Source: Bacterioplanoides sp. SCSIO 12839
Lineage (GTDB): Bacteria; Pseudomonadota; Gammaproteobacteria; Pseudomonadales; Oceanobacteraceae
Reading direction: 5' to 3'
NCBI RefSeq assembly: GCF_024397975.1
Contig: NZ_CP073745.1
Span: forward strand, 2,134,501-2,198,500
Length of the DNA stretch: 64,000 nt
Both the position numbers and the translations under genes were made by a program. Position 1 is the first letter of the stretch. Every line of letters starts with the position of its first letter. This document shows, piece after piece, positions 1-8,461 of the stretch. A model generated the notes under the pieces. The model was not told the origin of the DNA, did not search any database, and was given only the letters and a program-made list of their open reading frames with translations.

Positions 1-1310
1 AACATTGGGAAGTCAACAACCCAAAGCGGAGCCCACTCACAGGTGTACAGGTTCAGGTCTTCACCCAGCTTACAACGCAGTGCACCCAGCGCTTCGTTTA
101 CGATCACTTCTTTGTCTGCGCCGAAGAAGATGATGTCGCCGTTTTGTGCGCCCAGCTTGTTCATGATGTCCATGGTGTTTTCTTCACCGATGAACTTGAT
201 GATTGGAGATTGCAGGCCGTTAACGCCGTTTTCAATCTCGTTCACCTTAATCCACGCTAAGCCTTTCGCACCGTAGATGCCAACGAACTTGGTGTATTCG
301 TCGATCTGCTTACGGGAGATTTCTGCACCACCTGGTACACGCAGTGCTGCAACGCGACCTTTAGGATCTTTTGCAGGGCCAGCGAATACTTTGAACTCGA
401 TGTCTTGCAGGAATTCAGCAACGTCCACCAGCTGCAGAGGAATACGCAGATCTGGCTTATCAGAACCGTACTTTTCCATCGCTTCGGAATAAGGCATACG
501 TGGGAATTCACCCAGCTGTACGTTTAATTCTTTTTCGAAGATTTCAGTGATCATGCCCTGAGTCAGCGACATGATTTCTTCTTCGTCGATGAAAGAGGCT
601 TCGATATCGATCTGAGTGAATTCCGGCTGACGGTCAGCACGCAGGTCTTCGTCACGGAAACACTTAGCAATCTGGTAGTAACGGTCAAAACCAGAAACCA
701 TCAGCAACTGCTTAAACAACTGCGGAGACTGCGGCAGTGCAAAGAAGTTGTGCTCATGAGTACGGCTTGGCACCAGGTAGTCACGTGCGCCTTCTGGGGT
801 AGCACGGGTCAGAATTGGCGTTTCGATATCCAGGAAGCCGTTGTCTTCCAGGTAACGACGCACATGAGAAGACACTTTAGAACGGAAGCGCAGCTTCTCT
901 TGCATCTCAGGGCGACGCATATCCATGTAGCGGTACTTCAGACGGATGTCTTCGCCCACATCGGTGTAGCCGTCTAATGGGAACGGAGGCGTTGCTGCCT
1001 TGTTCACCACGTTGATTTCTTTGCCCAGTACTTCGATCTTACCGGTGCGCATGTTTTCGTTGATGGTACCTTCAGGGCGACCACGAACGCGACCGGTGAT
1101 CTGAACCACAAACTCCGAACGCACGCTATCCGCAGTATTAAAAGCTTCTACGGTATCAGGATCGAATACCACCTGAACCAGACCTTCGCGATCACGAACG
1201 TCTAAGAAGATAACGCCACCGTGGTCACGGCGACGGTGAACCCAACCACAAAAGGTTACGGTTTCGTCAATCAAGGTTTCGTTAATATCACCACAATAGT
1301 GCGTGCGCAT
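1..1310 (-). CDS. aspS: Aspartyl-tRNA synthetase, 3' end cut by window
   Basis: This is the N-terminal 436 codons of a class II aspartyl-tRNA synthetase, which charges tRNA-Asp in the cytoplasm. The reading frame begins MRTHYCGD and continues with [16 protein letters not shown], the OB-fold anticodon-binding domain typical of bacterial AspRS. The class II core follows and includes [12 protein letters not shown], then the bacterial-type GAD insertion domain (for example [14 protein letters not shown]). The frame runs off the left edge of the window, so the C-terminal catalytic motif is not visible. I start at the ATG at 1308-1310 because it matches the usual AspRS N-terminus; an in-frame ATG five codons upstream (1325) would add MRDQT. 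The gene is divergent from the dehydrogenase at 1578. Confidence 0.97.
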   Translation of the reverse strand, partial: MRTHYCGDINETLIDETVTFCGWVHRRRDHGGVIFLDVRDREGLVQVVFDPDTVEAFNTADSVRSEFVVQITGRVRGRPEGTINENMRTGKIEVLGKEINVVNKAATPPFPLDGYTDVGEDIRLKYRYMDMRRPEMQEKLRFRSKVSSHVRRYLEDNGFLDIETPILTRATPEGARDYLVPSRTHEHNFFALPQSPQLFKQLLMVSGFDRYYQIAKCFRDEDLRADRQPEFTQIDIEASFIDEEEIMSLTQGMITEIFEKELNVQLGEFPRMPYSEAMEKYGSDKPDLRIPLQLVDVAEFLQDIEFKVFAGPAKDPKGRVAALRVPGGAEISRKQIDEYTKFVGIYGAKGLAWIKVNEIENGVNGLQSPIIKFIGEENTMDIMNKLGAQNGDIIFFGADKEVIVNEALGALRCKLGEDLNLYTCEWAPLWVVDFPM

Positions 1311-1577
1311 CGTTTGGTCCCGCATCAAAACGTCAATTTGAAATATAAAAAAGGCGGGCAGTATACAGAATTTTTGCCGGACGTCCGATACCCGCGATAT
1401 GAATTAACAGGGAAAGCATCAAATAAATTCCGAAATCCCGGCGGATCCCGGTGAAAATGCCTCATCTGCCCTGCTTCGACGACGTAAATCCACCTTGAGT
1501 CAGGTTGAGACTCAGGTAATCTGCATGGCCTGATCGATCAATAAGAACAACAATTTCATTTCAGGATGTGATTTCTC

Positions 1578-2396
1578 ATGCAATCTTTCGCAAATAAAGT
1601 CGTCGTAATCACGGGTGCCGCATCAGGTATTGGCCGTGCGCTGGCACAACAACTGAGTCGCGATGGCGCTCACCTGGCACTGTCTGACGTAAATATGTCG
1701 GGCCTGGAAGAGACTCAGGCCAGCCTATCTGGTTCGGGCAAGGTTACGCTTCATACGCTCGATGTGGCCAATCGCAATGCCTGGGAATCTTATGCCGATG
1801 TGGTAGTGAGTGAACACGGCCAGGTCGATGCCATCATCAACAACGCCGGTGTAGCGCTGTCTGAGACCATTGAAAAGATGAGTTATGAAGACATGGAATG
1901 GATTGTTGGCATCAACTTCTGGGGCGTGGTGTATGGCACCAAAACATTTTTGCCACATCTGAAACAACGCCCGGAAGCCGCCATCATTAACATTTCGTCA
2001 ATCTTTGGCATTATTGCACTCCCAACCCAGGGAGCTTACAACGCTACCAAATTTGCTGTGCGCGGTTTTACCGAATCACTACGCCAGGAACTGAAAGACA
2101 CCAATGTGATGGTAACGACGGTGCATCCGGGTGGAATTAAAACCAACATTGTTCGCAATGGCCGGATGAAAACCTCACTGACGGGTGATAAATCACTGGA
2201 GCAACAAGCGGAAGAATTCGCCAAAATGGCAAAAACCACACCGCCTCAAGCCGCCCAAACCATCATTGATGGCACATTAAAAGGCAAACGCCGTATTCTG
2301 ATTGGTGCCGATGCCAAAGCGATGGATCGTACCCAGAGACTGTTCCCAATCAAATACACCGATATCTTTAACTGGGTATTACGGAAAACAGCGTAA
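1578..2396 (+). CDS. Short-chain dehydrogenase/reductase (SDR)
   Basis: This 272-residue protein is a classical SDR oxidoreductase, a cytoplasmic NAD(P)-dependent enzyme. It has the Rossmann cofactor motif TGAASGIG near residues 12-19, the NNAG motif near 88-91, and the catalytic Ser (about 140), Tyr154 and Lys158 in YNATK. An aspartate after the second strand (SDVN) hints at NAD(H) preference. The substrate cannot be read from sequence. Members with this C-terminal region are often annotated as acetoin or alcohol dehydrogenases in marine gammaproteobacteria. An AGGA ribosome-binding site lies just ahead of the ATG. It stands alone, divergent from aspS, with the HU-like gene about 180 bp downstream. 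Confidence 0.9.
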   Translation: MQSFANKVVVITGAASGIGRALAQQLSRDGAHLALSDVNMSGLEETQASLSGSGKVTLHTLDVANRNAWESYADVVVSEHGQVDAIINNAGVALSETIEKMSYEDMEWIVGINFWGVVYGTKTFLPHLKQRPEAAIINISSIFGIIALPTQGAYNATKFAVRGFTESLRQELKDTNVMVTTVHPGGIKTNIVRNGRMKTSLTGDKSLEQQAEEFAKMAKTTPPQAAQTIIDGTLKGKRRILIGADAKAMDRTQRLFPIKYTDIFNWVLRKTA

Positions 2397-2577
2397 CACT
2401 GCTTTTGCGGTCAGCCATTTCCTTGCTTTAGCGCATTTTTTGGCCAAGTGGCTTACAAAAGCCTACAAAAACAGGGATTTCAGACTTGCTTACCGTTTTC
2501 TTTTACATAAAAATCTAATGGCTGGTAATAACACGAACCAGCCACCGGAACAGATTACTTTTAAGGATCAGAGACCT

Positions 2578-2934
2578 ATGCCTGCTAAAAAAGCCGCTCC
2601 TGCACGTAAAATTACCGCAGTAAAAGAGAAGTTCACTAAAACCCAGATTCTGAACGAAATTGCAGATAACACCGGCCTGAGCCGTAAAGAAGTGACTGCG
2701 GTTCTGGACGAACTGAGCATTGTTATCGAACGTCACATCAAAAAGCGTTCAATTGGCGAATTTACTCTGCCTGGCTTACTGAAAATCAAAACCGTTAAAA
2801 AGCCTGCTCAAAAAGCACGCAAAAACGTACCAAACCCATTCCGTCCGGGTGAAACCATGGATGTTGCAGCAAAACCTGCTTCCACCAAAGTTAAGGTTCT
2901 GCCACTGAAAAAACTGAAAGATATGGCTCTGTAA
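2578..2934 (+). CDS. HU/IHF-like DNA-binding protein
   Basis: This 118-residue basic protein belongs to the HU/IHF DNA-bending superfamily. A lysine- and alanine-rich N-terminus (MPAKKAAPARK) precedes the helical dimerisation part (KTQILNEIADNTGLSRKEVTAVLDEL) and a beta-arm region with RKNVPNPFRPGETMDVAAKP, which corresponds to the RNP arm of HU. It is longer than canonical HU (about 90 residues) because of both tails, so it is probably an HU-like accessory nucleoid protein rather than HupA/B itself. A longer frame exists upstream, but the ATG at 2578 has a good AAGGA Shine-Dalgarno site. A strong intrinsic terminator follows directly. Confidence 0.9.
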   Translation: MPAKKAAPARKITAVKEKFTKTQILNEIADNTGLSRKEVTAVLDELSIVIERHIKKRSIGEFTLPGLLKIKTVKKPAQKARKNVPNPFRPGETMDVAAKPASTKVKVLPLKKLKDMAL

Positions 2935-2950
2935 GCGTTTTATCTTTCTG

Positions 2951-2993
2951 AAAAGCGGTCTTTGATATACAAAATATCAGGCCGCTTTTTTTA
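2951..2993 (+). terminator. Intrinsic terminator of the HU-like gene
   Basis: The stem AAAAGCGG pairs with CCGCTTTT, extended by an inner GATAT/ATATC stem with loop ACAAA, and ends in a run of seven T. It lies 16 bp after the stop codon of the HU-like gene. Confidence 0.85.
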
Positions 2994-3014
2994 TGCCTGA
3001 ATTCTGGTAAAAAC

Positions 3015-3635
3015 ATGTCCGAATTAATTCCGCTACTGCAACAGGTTGAACACTGCACCCTCTGCGAAGAACACCTGCCACTCGGGCCTCGTCCGGTTGT
3101 ACGTGCCTCAGAATCTGCGCGAATCTTAATTATTGGTCAGGCGCCCGGCACACGGGTTCATGCCAGTGGTATTCCCTGGAATGACGCCAGCGGCAAACGA
3201 CTGCGGGAATGGCTGCAAACACCAGACGACGTTTTCTACGACACCCGTAACATTGCCATCATGCCGATGGGGTTTTGTTACCCCGGCAAAGGCAAAAGTG
3301 GCGATTTACCGCCAAGAACCGAATGTGCACCACAATGGCACCCATCACTGCTGAAGCAGATGCCCAATATTGAACTCACACTGTTAATTGGCCAATACGC
3401 GCAGCAATATTATTTGCAATCAAAAAGCGATGGCGAGAGCGATTTTTTAAAACGCAATAAAACACTGACCGAAAGAGTCAAACATTGGCGTGACGCACCG
3501 GCAGGCTTTATTCCGCTCCCCCATCCATCACCACGCAATCAGATCTGGTTAAAGAAAAACCCATGGTTTGAGGCCGACGTTGTGCCTTTTATCCGTTCGG
3601 AAGTGCAGCGTTTATTACAACCGGAGTCCGACTAA
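3015..3635 (+). CDS. Uracil-DNA glycosylase family protein
   Basis: This 206-residue protein belongs to the uracil-DNA glycosylase superfamily. It shows the motif GQAPG near residue 41 (active-site motif A) followed by a water-activating region (GIPWNDASG), and the second signature HPSPRN near residue 170. An N-terminal CTLC pair may be half of a metal or Fe-S site, but the full four-cysteine cluster of family 4 enzymes is not evident. A base-excision role for deaminated or damaged bases is known for the superfamily; activity of this particular subfamily is inferred. The stop overlaps the next start by one base (TAATG), so the two genes are probably translationally coupled. Confidence 0.85.
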   Translation: MSELIPLLQQVEHCTLCEEHLPLGPRPVVRASESARILIIGQAPGTRVHASGIPWNDASGKRLREWLQTPDDVFYDTRNIAIMPMGFCYPGKGKSGDLPPRTECAPQWHPSLLKQMPNIELTLLIGQYAQQYYLQSKSDGESDFLKRNKTLTERVKHWRDAPAGFIPLPHPSPRNQIWLKKNPWFEADVVPFIRSEVQRLLQPESD

Positions 3636-4369
3636 TGCTTCAGCGCTTGCCATTGTTGCTGAGTTACAGCGGCTATTGTTTACTCGCACCACTCTTGCCA
3701 TTAATTATCTGGCAGGGAAAAAACACACGGAAAACAGCGCTCAGACTGCCGGAAGCCGACGGGCCAAGATCCGGAGAATTTAATTCCACAATACCTACTT
3801 CGCTGGATATTCTGCATCTGGGTGAAAGCACCGTTGCCGGAGTTGGTGTTCATCATAGTAATCTCGGCTTTACCGCCAATATCAGTCGCGTTTTAGCAGA
3901 AAACAATGTTAGCCACCAATGGCAATATATTGCTCAAACCGGGGTAACCATGCAGGAGTTGATAGCGCTATTGAACCAGCAACAGGCAATTCCGGGCTGC
4001 AGCCATCTGATCATCAGCATGGGGGTTAACGACACCACGAACTTTACCCGCCGCCATCATTGGCGTGAAAATCTGATACAACTGGTGAACCAAGTAAAAG
4101 TGAACAGCCCGAAAACCCAGGTATATTTCACTCAGGTGGCGCCAATGCATCGCTTCCCTGCCCTGGCTAAACCATTGAATTATTTTTTAGGCTTAAGGGC
4201 CTGGCAGCTGAACCATGAACTGAAAAGTCTATGTGCCGATAACGATTGGCAGTTTATTTCAATTGATATACCGCTACAGCCCGAATGGATGGCAAAAGAT
4301 GGTTACCACCCGAATAACTCCGGCTATGAGCTATGGGGACAAGGTGTAGCGCAAAAAATCATGGAATGA
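3635..4369 (+). CDS. SGNH/GDSL-type hydrolase, membrane-anchored
   Basis: This 244-residue protein has an N-terminal hydrophobic segment (about residues 5-27) that would anchor it in the inner membrane or direct export. An SGNH hydrolase fold follows. The block I nucleophile is in LGESTVAGVG (Ser65, with Glu replacing the usual Asp), block III is MGVNDTTN near residue 126, and the catalytic block V is DGYHPN near residue 226. The family includes esterases, lipases and carbohydrate deacetylases; the substrate is not predictable here. The start ATG overlaps the stop of the preceding glycosylase-like gene by one base. Confidence 0.85.
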   Translation: MLQRLPLLLSYSGYCLLAPLLPLIIWQGKNTRKTALRLPEADGPRSGEFNSTIPTSLDILHLGESTVAGVGVHHSNLGFTANISRVLAENNVSHQWQYIAQTGVTMQELIALLNQQQAIPGCSHLIISMGVNDTTNFTRRHHWRENLIQLVNQVKVNSPKTQVYFTQVAPMHRFPALAKPLNYFLGLRAWQLNHELKSLCADNDWQFISIDIPLQPEWMAKDGYHPNNSGYELWGQGVAQKIME

Positions 4370-4611
4370 CTTTTATTATTAAATTTAAAATCTACCAGTG
4401 CACCATGGCCCTTATCTCATCAATATTTTGCATCAACCATAAGCCGTGTCTTGTGGTATTCGCAGGCAGAGAAAGCATGAGGCGTAAGGAAAACATGGCG
4501 TCGACCAGATCTTGGCCCGATTTGCATATCTTCTGTCCCGCATAATATTCATCGCCGGGTATTATTAATACCGATAATAATCTTAAGAAAAGCAATAAAA
4601 AGGGTTTACTG

Positions 4612-5430
4612 ATGAGCGCTCCCCATGAAGCCGGCACCATTCCGGTCAGAAAGATGAACTTTGAGTTTGACTCAGTTCCGCGTGATTTCCTCAATGGTAA
4701 TCTGGCTTTCAGCAATTATTTTAATGGCCTGAATTTGTTATTCCCGGAAGGTGAGCGATTCTTTATGCATGCGGTGCGCGATGGCCTGAAGACCATCAAA
4801 AACCCATCACCTGAATTGAAGGAACAAGCCAAAGGCTTTTATGGCCAGGAAGCTCAACATTCCATTGAACACCTGAAGTACTTTGAGATTCTCGACAAAA
4901 ACGGTTACGAGTTTCGCGGTGAGCTGGCTAAGTTTGACCGTTTCATTATCAAGTTGCGCAAAAAGCTGCCCACCAAATTACGTCTGGCAATGACGGCAGG
5001 TGCTGAACACCTGACAGCCATTTCAAGTCAGATGTCACTGACCGATGTCGACGTTGCCAATGGCCACCCGGTGATGCGAGATCTGATGCAATGGCACGCC
5101 ATTGAAGAAATCGAACACAAAGCGGTCGCCTACGATGTGTATGCGCAAGCCAGCGGTAACTACTTCTTGCGTATATTGGGTTATTTAGCTGCGATTGTGG
5201 TGGTTGGTGGTTATTCCTACAAATTTGCCACCATGTTTATGCGCCAGGAAGGATACTCCAAACGCAAAGCAGCCAAGCTGATTCGTGATGATCAACGCCA
5301 GATCCTGAAGCGTCACTCCTATCTGAAAAGCCAGTTTCTGGCGTATTTCAAACCCGGATTTCACCCTAATCAGATTGACGACGAACACCTGATTGAAAAA
5401 GCACGGGTGGATCTCGCCGCTTACGGCTGA
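4612..5430 (+). CDS. Predicted metal-dependent hydrolase (PF10118 type)
   Basis: This 272-residue protein matches the predicted metal-dependent hydrolase family in marine and hydrocarbon-degrading gammaproteobacteria. A ferritin-like four-helix arrangement of putative metal ligands is visible: EGERFFMHAVRD, FYGQEAQHSIEH, GAEHLTAIS and WHAIEEIEHKAVAYDV. A hydrophobic helix (ILGYLAAIVVVGG) lies in the C-terminal part. Biochemical function is not established for the family. The start has an AAGGG ribosome-binding site. An AraC-type regulator follows 65 bp downstream on the same strand, which may regulate it. About 240 bp of A+T-rich DNA upstream (4370-4611) shows no gene. Confidence 0.85.
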   Translation: MSAPHEAGTIPVRKMNFEFDSVPRDFLNGNLAFSNYFNGLNLLFPEGERFFMHAVRDGLKTIKNPSPELKEQAKGFYGQEAQHSIEHLKYFEILDKNGYEFRGELAKFDRFIIKLRKKLPTKLRLAMTAGAEHLTAISSQMSLTDVDVANGHPVMRDLMQWHAIEEIEHKAVAYDVYAQASGNYFLRILGYLAAIVVVGGYSYKFATMFMRQEGYSKRKAAKLIRDDQRQILKRHSYLKSQFLAYFKPGFHPNQIDDEHLIEKARVDLAAYG

Positions 5431-5444
5431 AATCATTTCTCTCA

Positions 5445-5491
5445 CTGGCAGCCGAAGCCCTGTAGACTGGCTGCCAGCTTGAGTATACTCA
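5445..5491 (+). promoter_or_regulatory. Hairpin plus 12-bp palindrome before the AraC gene
   Basis: CTGGCAGCC (5445-5453) pairs with GGCTGCCAG (5469-5477). Three bases later comes the perfect palindrome TGAGTATACTCA (5480-5491), which ends 4 bp before the AraC start codon. The hairpin may terminate the upstream hydrolase transcript, although it has no T-tract. The palindrome could be an autoregulatory site. Both functions are inferred. Confidence 0.4.
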
Positions 5492-5495
5492 GGTT

Positions 5496-6542
5496 ATGAG
5501 TAACCTGAACCATCTGAAATTTCCGGCGATTTACAGCCAGCTGGCGCATGATTTTATTGCTGCCTCACCCCGTATAAGCCGGATGCAGGTACCGGCCAGC
5601 AAGCTGTTTGCGCTGCTCGACATCCCAGAAAGAACACTCTCCGACCCTCACGCCAGCCTGACGGGCAAACAAATGCAGCTACTGCTGGCAGCAGGCAATC
5701 TGATTGCTGATAAGTCAACGCTATTCAGTGTCCAGCTATGCCAGCTTTTTAAAGAAGATACTCTTGGACTTCTAGGACTGGCGATAATTAATTCGCAAAC
5801 TGCTCAAGAGGCATTGGACACGTTTCAGCGTTACGCCTTTATCTATAGCCCCGGGTTTGACTTTCAGATTCACGAGCAACAAAACACCGTCGAAATTGTT
5901 ATCACCCCCATGGTTAATTTCGACAAAAATGTACAACGCATTATGACGGAAATGATTTTTGGCGCGTTCGCATTTTATATTCGTCGCAGTGGGCTGGAAG
6001 TCACCATGGATTATTTTTTACCTTATGACCTGGGCAAGCATAAAGCGACGTTTGAAGCATTTACCCAAGGCAAACTGCATGAACATGCATCACAAGCGCG
6101 CATTCGGTTTGCTAAAGCCGCCTTACAACTTCCGCTCTCTCAACCCAACCGTGTCACGCGTGCGCTTTACACAGAGCAATTAGAGCAACAAGCCGCAGCA
6201 GCAAGAAGTAACGAAAGCCTGGGGTTAAAAGCTCGACGAATCATTCAGAAACAAGCAAGAGCGGGTCATTTTATCAGCCGTGAATGGCTGGCAGATGAAC
6301 TGGCAGTTTCGGTTCGTACACTGAATCGAAAACTCAAAGATGAAGGTTTATCCTTTCAGCCGCTGCTGGATGAAACCCGCTTCAATATTGCCCGCCATTT
6401 GTTAGCCGACACCGATAAAACCACCAAACAAATCGCACAGGAATGTGGCATACAAAACCCGGCGGTTTTTTGCCGGGCTTTTAAAAAATGGAGTGGAAAA
6501 ACACCGGGGGAGTTTCGTGTTTTCTACAGAAATTATATTTAA
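5496..6542 (+). CDS. AraC family transcriptional regulator
   Basis: This 348-residue regulator has the N-terminal ligand-binding domain of the AraC_N (PF12625) type (about residues 10-200). The C-terminal half carries two helix-turn-helix motifs, seen in SREWLADELAVSVRTLNRKLKDEG and in TTKQIAQECGIQNPAVFCRAFKKWSGKTPGEFR. Members of this group control fatty-acid, alkane or aromatic catabolism, so the neighbouring SDR and metal-dependent hydrolase are plausible targets. The stop codon TAA lies in the left TTAA target duplication of an inserted element, so the native 3' flank has been displaced. Confidence 0.92.
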   Translation: MSNLNHLKFPAIYSQLAHDFIAASPRISRMQVPASKLFALLDIPERTLSDPHASLTGKQMQLLLAAGNLIADKSTLFSVQLCQLFKEDTLGLLGLAIINSQTAQEALDTFQRYAFIYSPGFDFQIHEQQNTVEIVITPMVNFDKNVQRIMTEMIFGAFAFYIRRSGLEVTMDYFLPYDLGKHKATFEAFTQGKLHEHASQARIRFAKAALQLPLSQPNRVTRALYTEQLEQQAAAARSNESLGLKARRIIQKQARAGHFISREWLADELAVSVRTLNRKLKDEGLSFQPLLDETRFNIARHLLADTDKTTKQIAQECGIQNPAVFCRAFKKWSGKTPGEFRVFYRNYI

Positions 6543-6805
6543 GGCACCTCTGAATAATTCTGCACAGCTTCGCGCGAGTGCTGCCGGATGATTTTGACAA
6601 GGCAACGATTGAAGAGAATGACGAGTCCTTTTCAAAATCGTTAACACAGTCAAAGCATTCGACAGCCCGTGCCCTTCGGGGCTTGCTGAAAAAATCCAGC
6701 TCGGTGTTACTACTTTTTGACGTAACCCGTTATGCCTGCAAAGTAGCGCCTTGATCTGACTTTTTTCAGTAAGCCGAAGCGAGCACTGAATTAATCAGAG
6801 GTGCC
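6543..6805. mobile_element. 263-bp MITE-like element with TTAA target duplication
   Basis: Terminal inverted repeats GGCACCTCTGAATAATTC (left) and GAATTAATCAGAGGTGCC (right) bound 263 bp with no plausible gene. Both ends are flanked by TTAA (6539-6542 and 6806-6809), which fits a 4-bp target-site duplication. The element begins immediately after the AraC stop codon. Internal blocks resemble those of the second element at 43841-44103, including stretches of the type GTGTTA, CCTTG and an A-rich run before ACTG. No transposase is encoded, so it would depend on one elsewhere. Confidence 0.75.
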
Positions 6806-6866
6806 TTAAGCGCCCAAAGTCATATTTAAAATAGTCATACTGAAGATATAAAGTGAGTTTGATCTG

Positions 6867-6975
6867 TTTTTAGTTGTAGGTGTTTTTCAAAAGCAGCAAC
6901 AGGATGTTGCGGTAGCATCAAAGGCACAGGGATGTGCCTCTGATGCGGCGGCTGAAAAATTCCTACAACTGAAAA
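6867..6975 (+). repeat. Nested GGA-hairpin repeat, copy A
   Basis: An outer stem (6867-6880 with 6962-6975, TTTTTAGTTGTAGG against CCTACAACTGAAAA) and an inner stem TTTTTCA/TGAAAAA (6883-6889, 6953-6959) enclose two hairpins. The first is GCAACAGGATGTTGC (6896-6910). The second is GGCACAGGGATGTGCC (6923-6938), which sits on a further stem GCATCA/TGATGC. The loops match the CsrA/RsmA motif ACA(R)GGAUGU. The copy lies between the MITE-like element and the convergent hydrolase gene. The remaining DNA from 6806 to 6990 shows no gene. Confidence 0.75.
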
Positions 6976-6990
6976 CAAGTTTCGAAAAGA

Positions 6991-7785
6991 TCACCACTTA
7001 TCTCTAAGCGCCCGCAGTGCTTTAAAGACATCACGATCACCTTCACCCAGATGTGGAAACTCTTGTTTCAAGGTGCTGCGAATGGCGTCACTGTGCAATC
7101 GCAAAAACGGGTTATAGGTACGCTCTTGCCCTAACGTCATCACTGGCATATCGTCGTGTTCAACGTTTTTCACTTTAGCTTGCCAGCTCAGCGCATCCGA
7201 ATTTCCCGGTTCACGACTTAACGCAAACGCCAGATTATTTTTCATATAATCGTGGCCAGGGTGCAACAGAGTTTCATCCGGAAGCGGGTTCAGCTGTGAC
7301 ACAAAAGTGTCGTACATGGTATCGACGTCACCGCCATTAAAGCAGTTGCCGGCACAGGCGTTAAACAAGGTATCGCCGGAAAATAACACTGGCACCGGAT
7401 TATGTTCGTCAGCCTCAGCCAGCAAACATAAATGCACTGGGGTATGACCTGGTGTGTATAAAACTTTCAGGCGAATAGAACCCAACTCGACAATATCACC
7501 CGCCACTAAACCGCGTGCCTGATTCGGAATTTTTCCCAATGCATTTTTATGCGCCCAGATTTCTGCACCGGTTGCGGCGGCAACAACCGGATTACCTTCA
7601 ATATGATCGTGATGCTCGTGGGTATTAATGATCAGCTTGATCTGCCAGCCCTGCTGCTCTGCAAGATCCAACATTTGCTGGCCATCTAACGGATCAAGGG
7701 CAATGGCTTGTTGGGTTTGTTCGCAACCAATCAGGTAATTAAAGTTACCTAAGCGATTAAACATATAACGGCGCAAAATTTTCAT
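6991..7785 (-). CDS. gloB: Glyoxalase II-like metallo-beta-lactamase hydrolase
   Basis: This 264-residue cytoplasmic protein resembles hydroxyacylglutathione hydrolase, which hydrolyses S-lactoylglutathione in methylglyoxal detoxification. The metal-binding motif is THEHHDH near residue 54. It is followed by the metallo-beta-lactamase elements TPGHTPVH and FSGDTLF, then HPGHDY and the family C-terminal segment (YNPFLRLHSDAIR). The loop after FSGDTLF is ACAGNCFNGG rather than the usual glycine-cysteine-glycine-arginine pattern, so substrate specificity could differ. I chose the ATG at 7785; a TTG start at 7839 would overlap the upstream HIT gene. Both genes run on the minus strand and may be co-transcribed. 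Confidence 0.82.
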   Translation of the reverse strand: MKILRRYMFNRLGNFNYLIGCEQTQQAIALDPLDGQQMLDLAEQQGWQIKLIINTHEHHDHIEGNPVVAAATGAEIWAHKNALGKIPNQARGLVAGDIVELGSIRLKVLYTPGHTPVHLCLLAEADEHNPVPVLFSGDTLFNACAGNCFNGGDVDTMYDTFVSQLNPLPDETLLHPGHDYMKNNLAFALSREPGNSDALSWQAKVKNVEHDDMPVMTLGQERTYNPFLRLHSDAIRSTLKQEFPHLGEGDRDVFKALRALRDKW

Positions 7786-7832
7786 CAGGGAATCCGGTAT
7801 ACAAGATATAGCAAAGGATAATCCTGCAGGGA

Positions 7833-8291
7833 TTACCAATAGATATTATTTTCTGCGTCTTCTTCAGCGGTCAGATCGGCAACAAAGTGGCTTTCAAACA
7901 ATCCTTTCAGATCGTGCACCTGCTTTTCCAGCTCATCCGAAGTGTAAGCCACCGCCGGACTGTGTCCCCAAACCGGCCCTGGCCAGGCTGGGTCATCTTC
8001 ATTTCGAACCACATGATGCACATGCAGTTGCGGTACAACATTACCTAGTGCCGCTACGTTCATGGATTTGGCGGAGAAATGATCAGCCAGTTTTTCTGCC
8101 ACAAAGATCGATTCTTTCATCATCTGCTGGCGATCATCATTACTCAGATGATAATACTCAAAGACATTGGTACGAGCTGGAACCAGAATCACCCAAGGGT
8201 AGCGACTGTCGTTCATCAGCAGCACCTGACACAGTGGCAGACGACCCACCAGAATGGTGTCAGCCTGTAAACGTTCATCCAGAGCAAACAT
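7833..8291 (-). CDS. HIT family protein
   Basis: This 152-residue protein has a histidine-triad domain of the nucleotide hydrolase/transferase superfamily. The triad region reads PQLHVHHVVR near residue 87, and an upstream segment WVILVPARTNVFEYYHLS is typical of proteobacterial HIT proteins. The substrate is unknown. The start ATG has a GGGAG ribosome-binding site. It lies immediately upstream of the glyoxalase II-like gene on the same strand. Confidence 0.88.
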   Translation of the reverse strand: MFALDERLQADTILVGRLPLCQVLLMNDSRYPWVILVPARTNVFEYYHLSNDDRQQMMKESIFVAEKLADHFSAKSMNVAALGNVVPQLHVHHVVRNEDDPAWPGPVWGHSPAVAYTSDELEKQVHDLKGLFESHFVADLTAEEDAENNIYW

Positions 8292-8461
8292 TGTTATTCT
8301 CCCAACAAAAACATGACTCTCATCTTAGCCCTGATACGAGCACAGGTCACTGATTTCTATACACAAATGAGATATTGCCGCCTCGGATACCACAGTCTCT
8401 TGCCATCATCCGGACAATTTCCTGATAATAAGCTCTCGTCAACCCGGCAGAATCACTGACC

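Noticed and set aside
43-1454. Plus-strand frames over aspS
   Set aside because: They are shadow frames of the minus-strand aspartyl-tRNA synthetase, which has clear family motifs in its own frame.
1480-1577. Operator-like repeat CCTTGAGTC/GACTCAGG before the SDR gene
   Set aside because: The symmetry is imperfect and I see no second copy or adjacent regulator gene, so I do not list it as a feature.
6867-6975. Ordinary bidirectional terminator
   Set aside because: The element is larger than a terminator, has two to four internal hairpins, recurs four times with covarying stems, and has no consistent U-tract.
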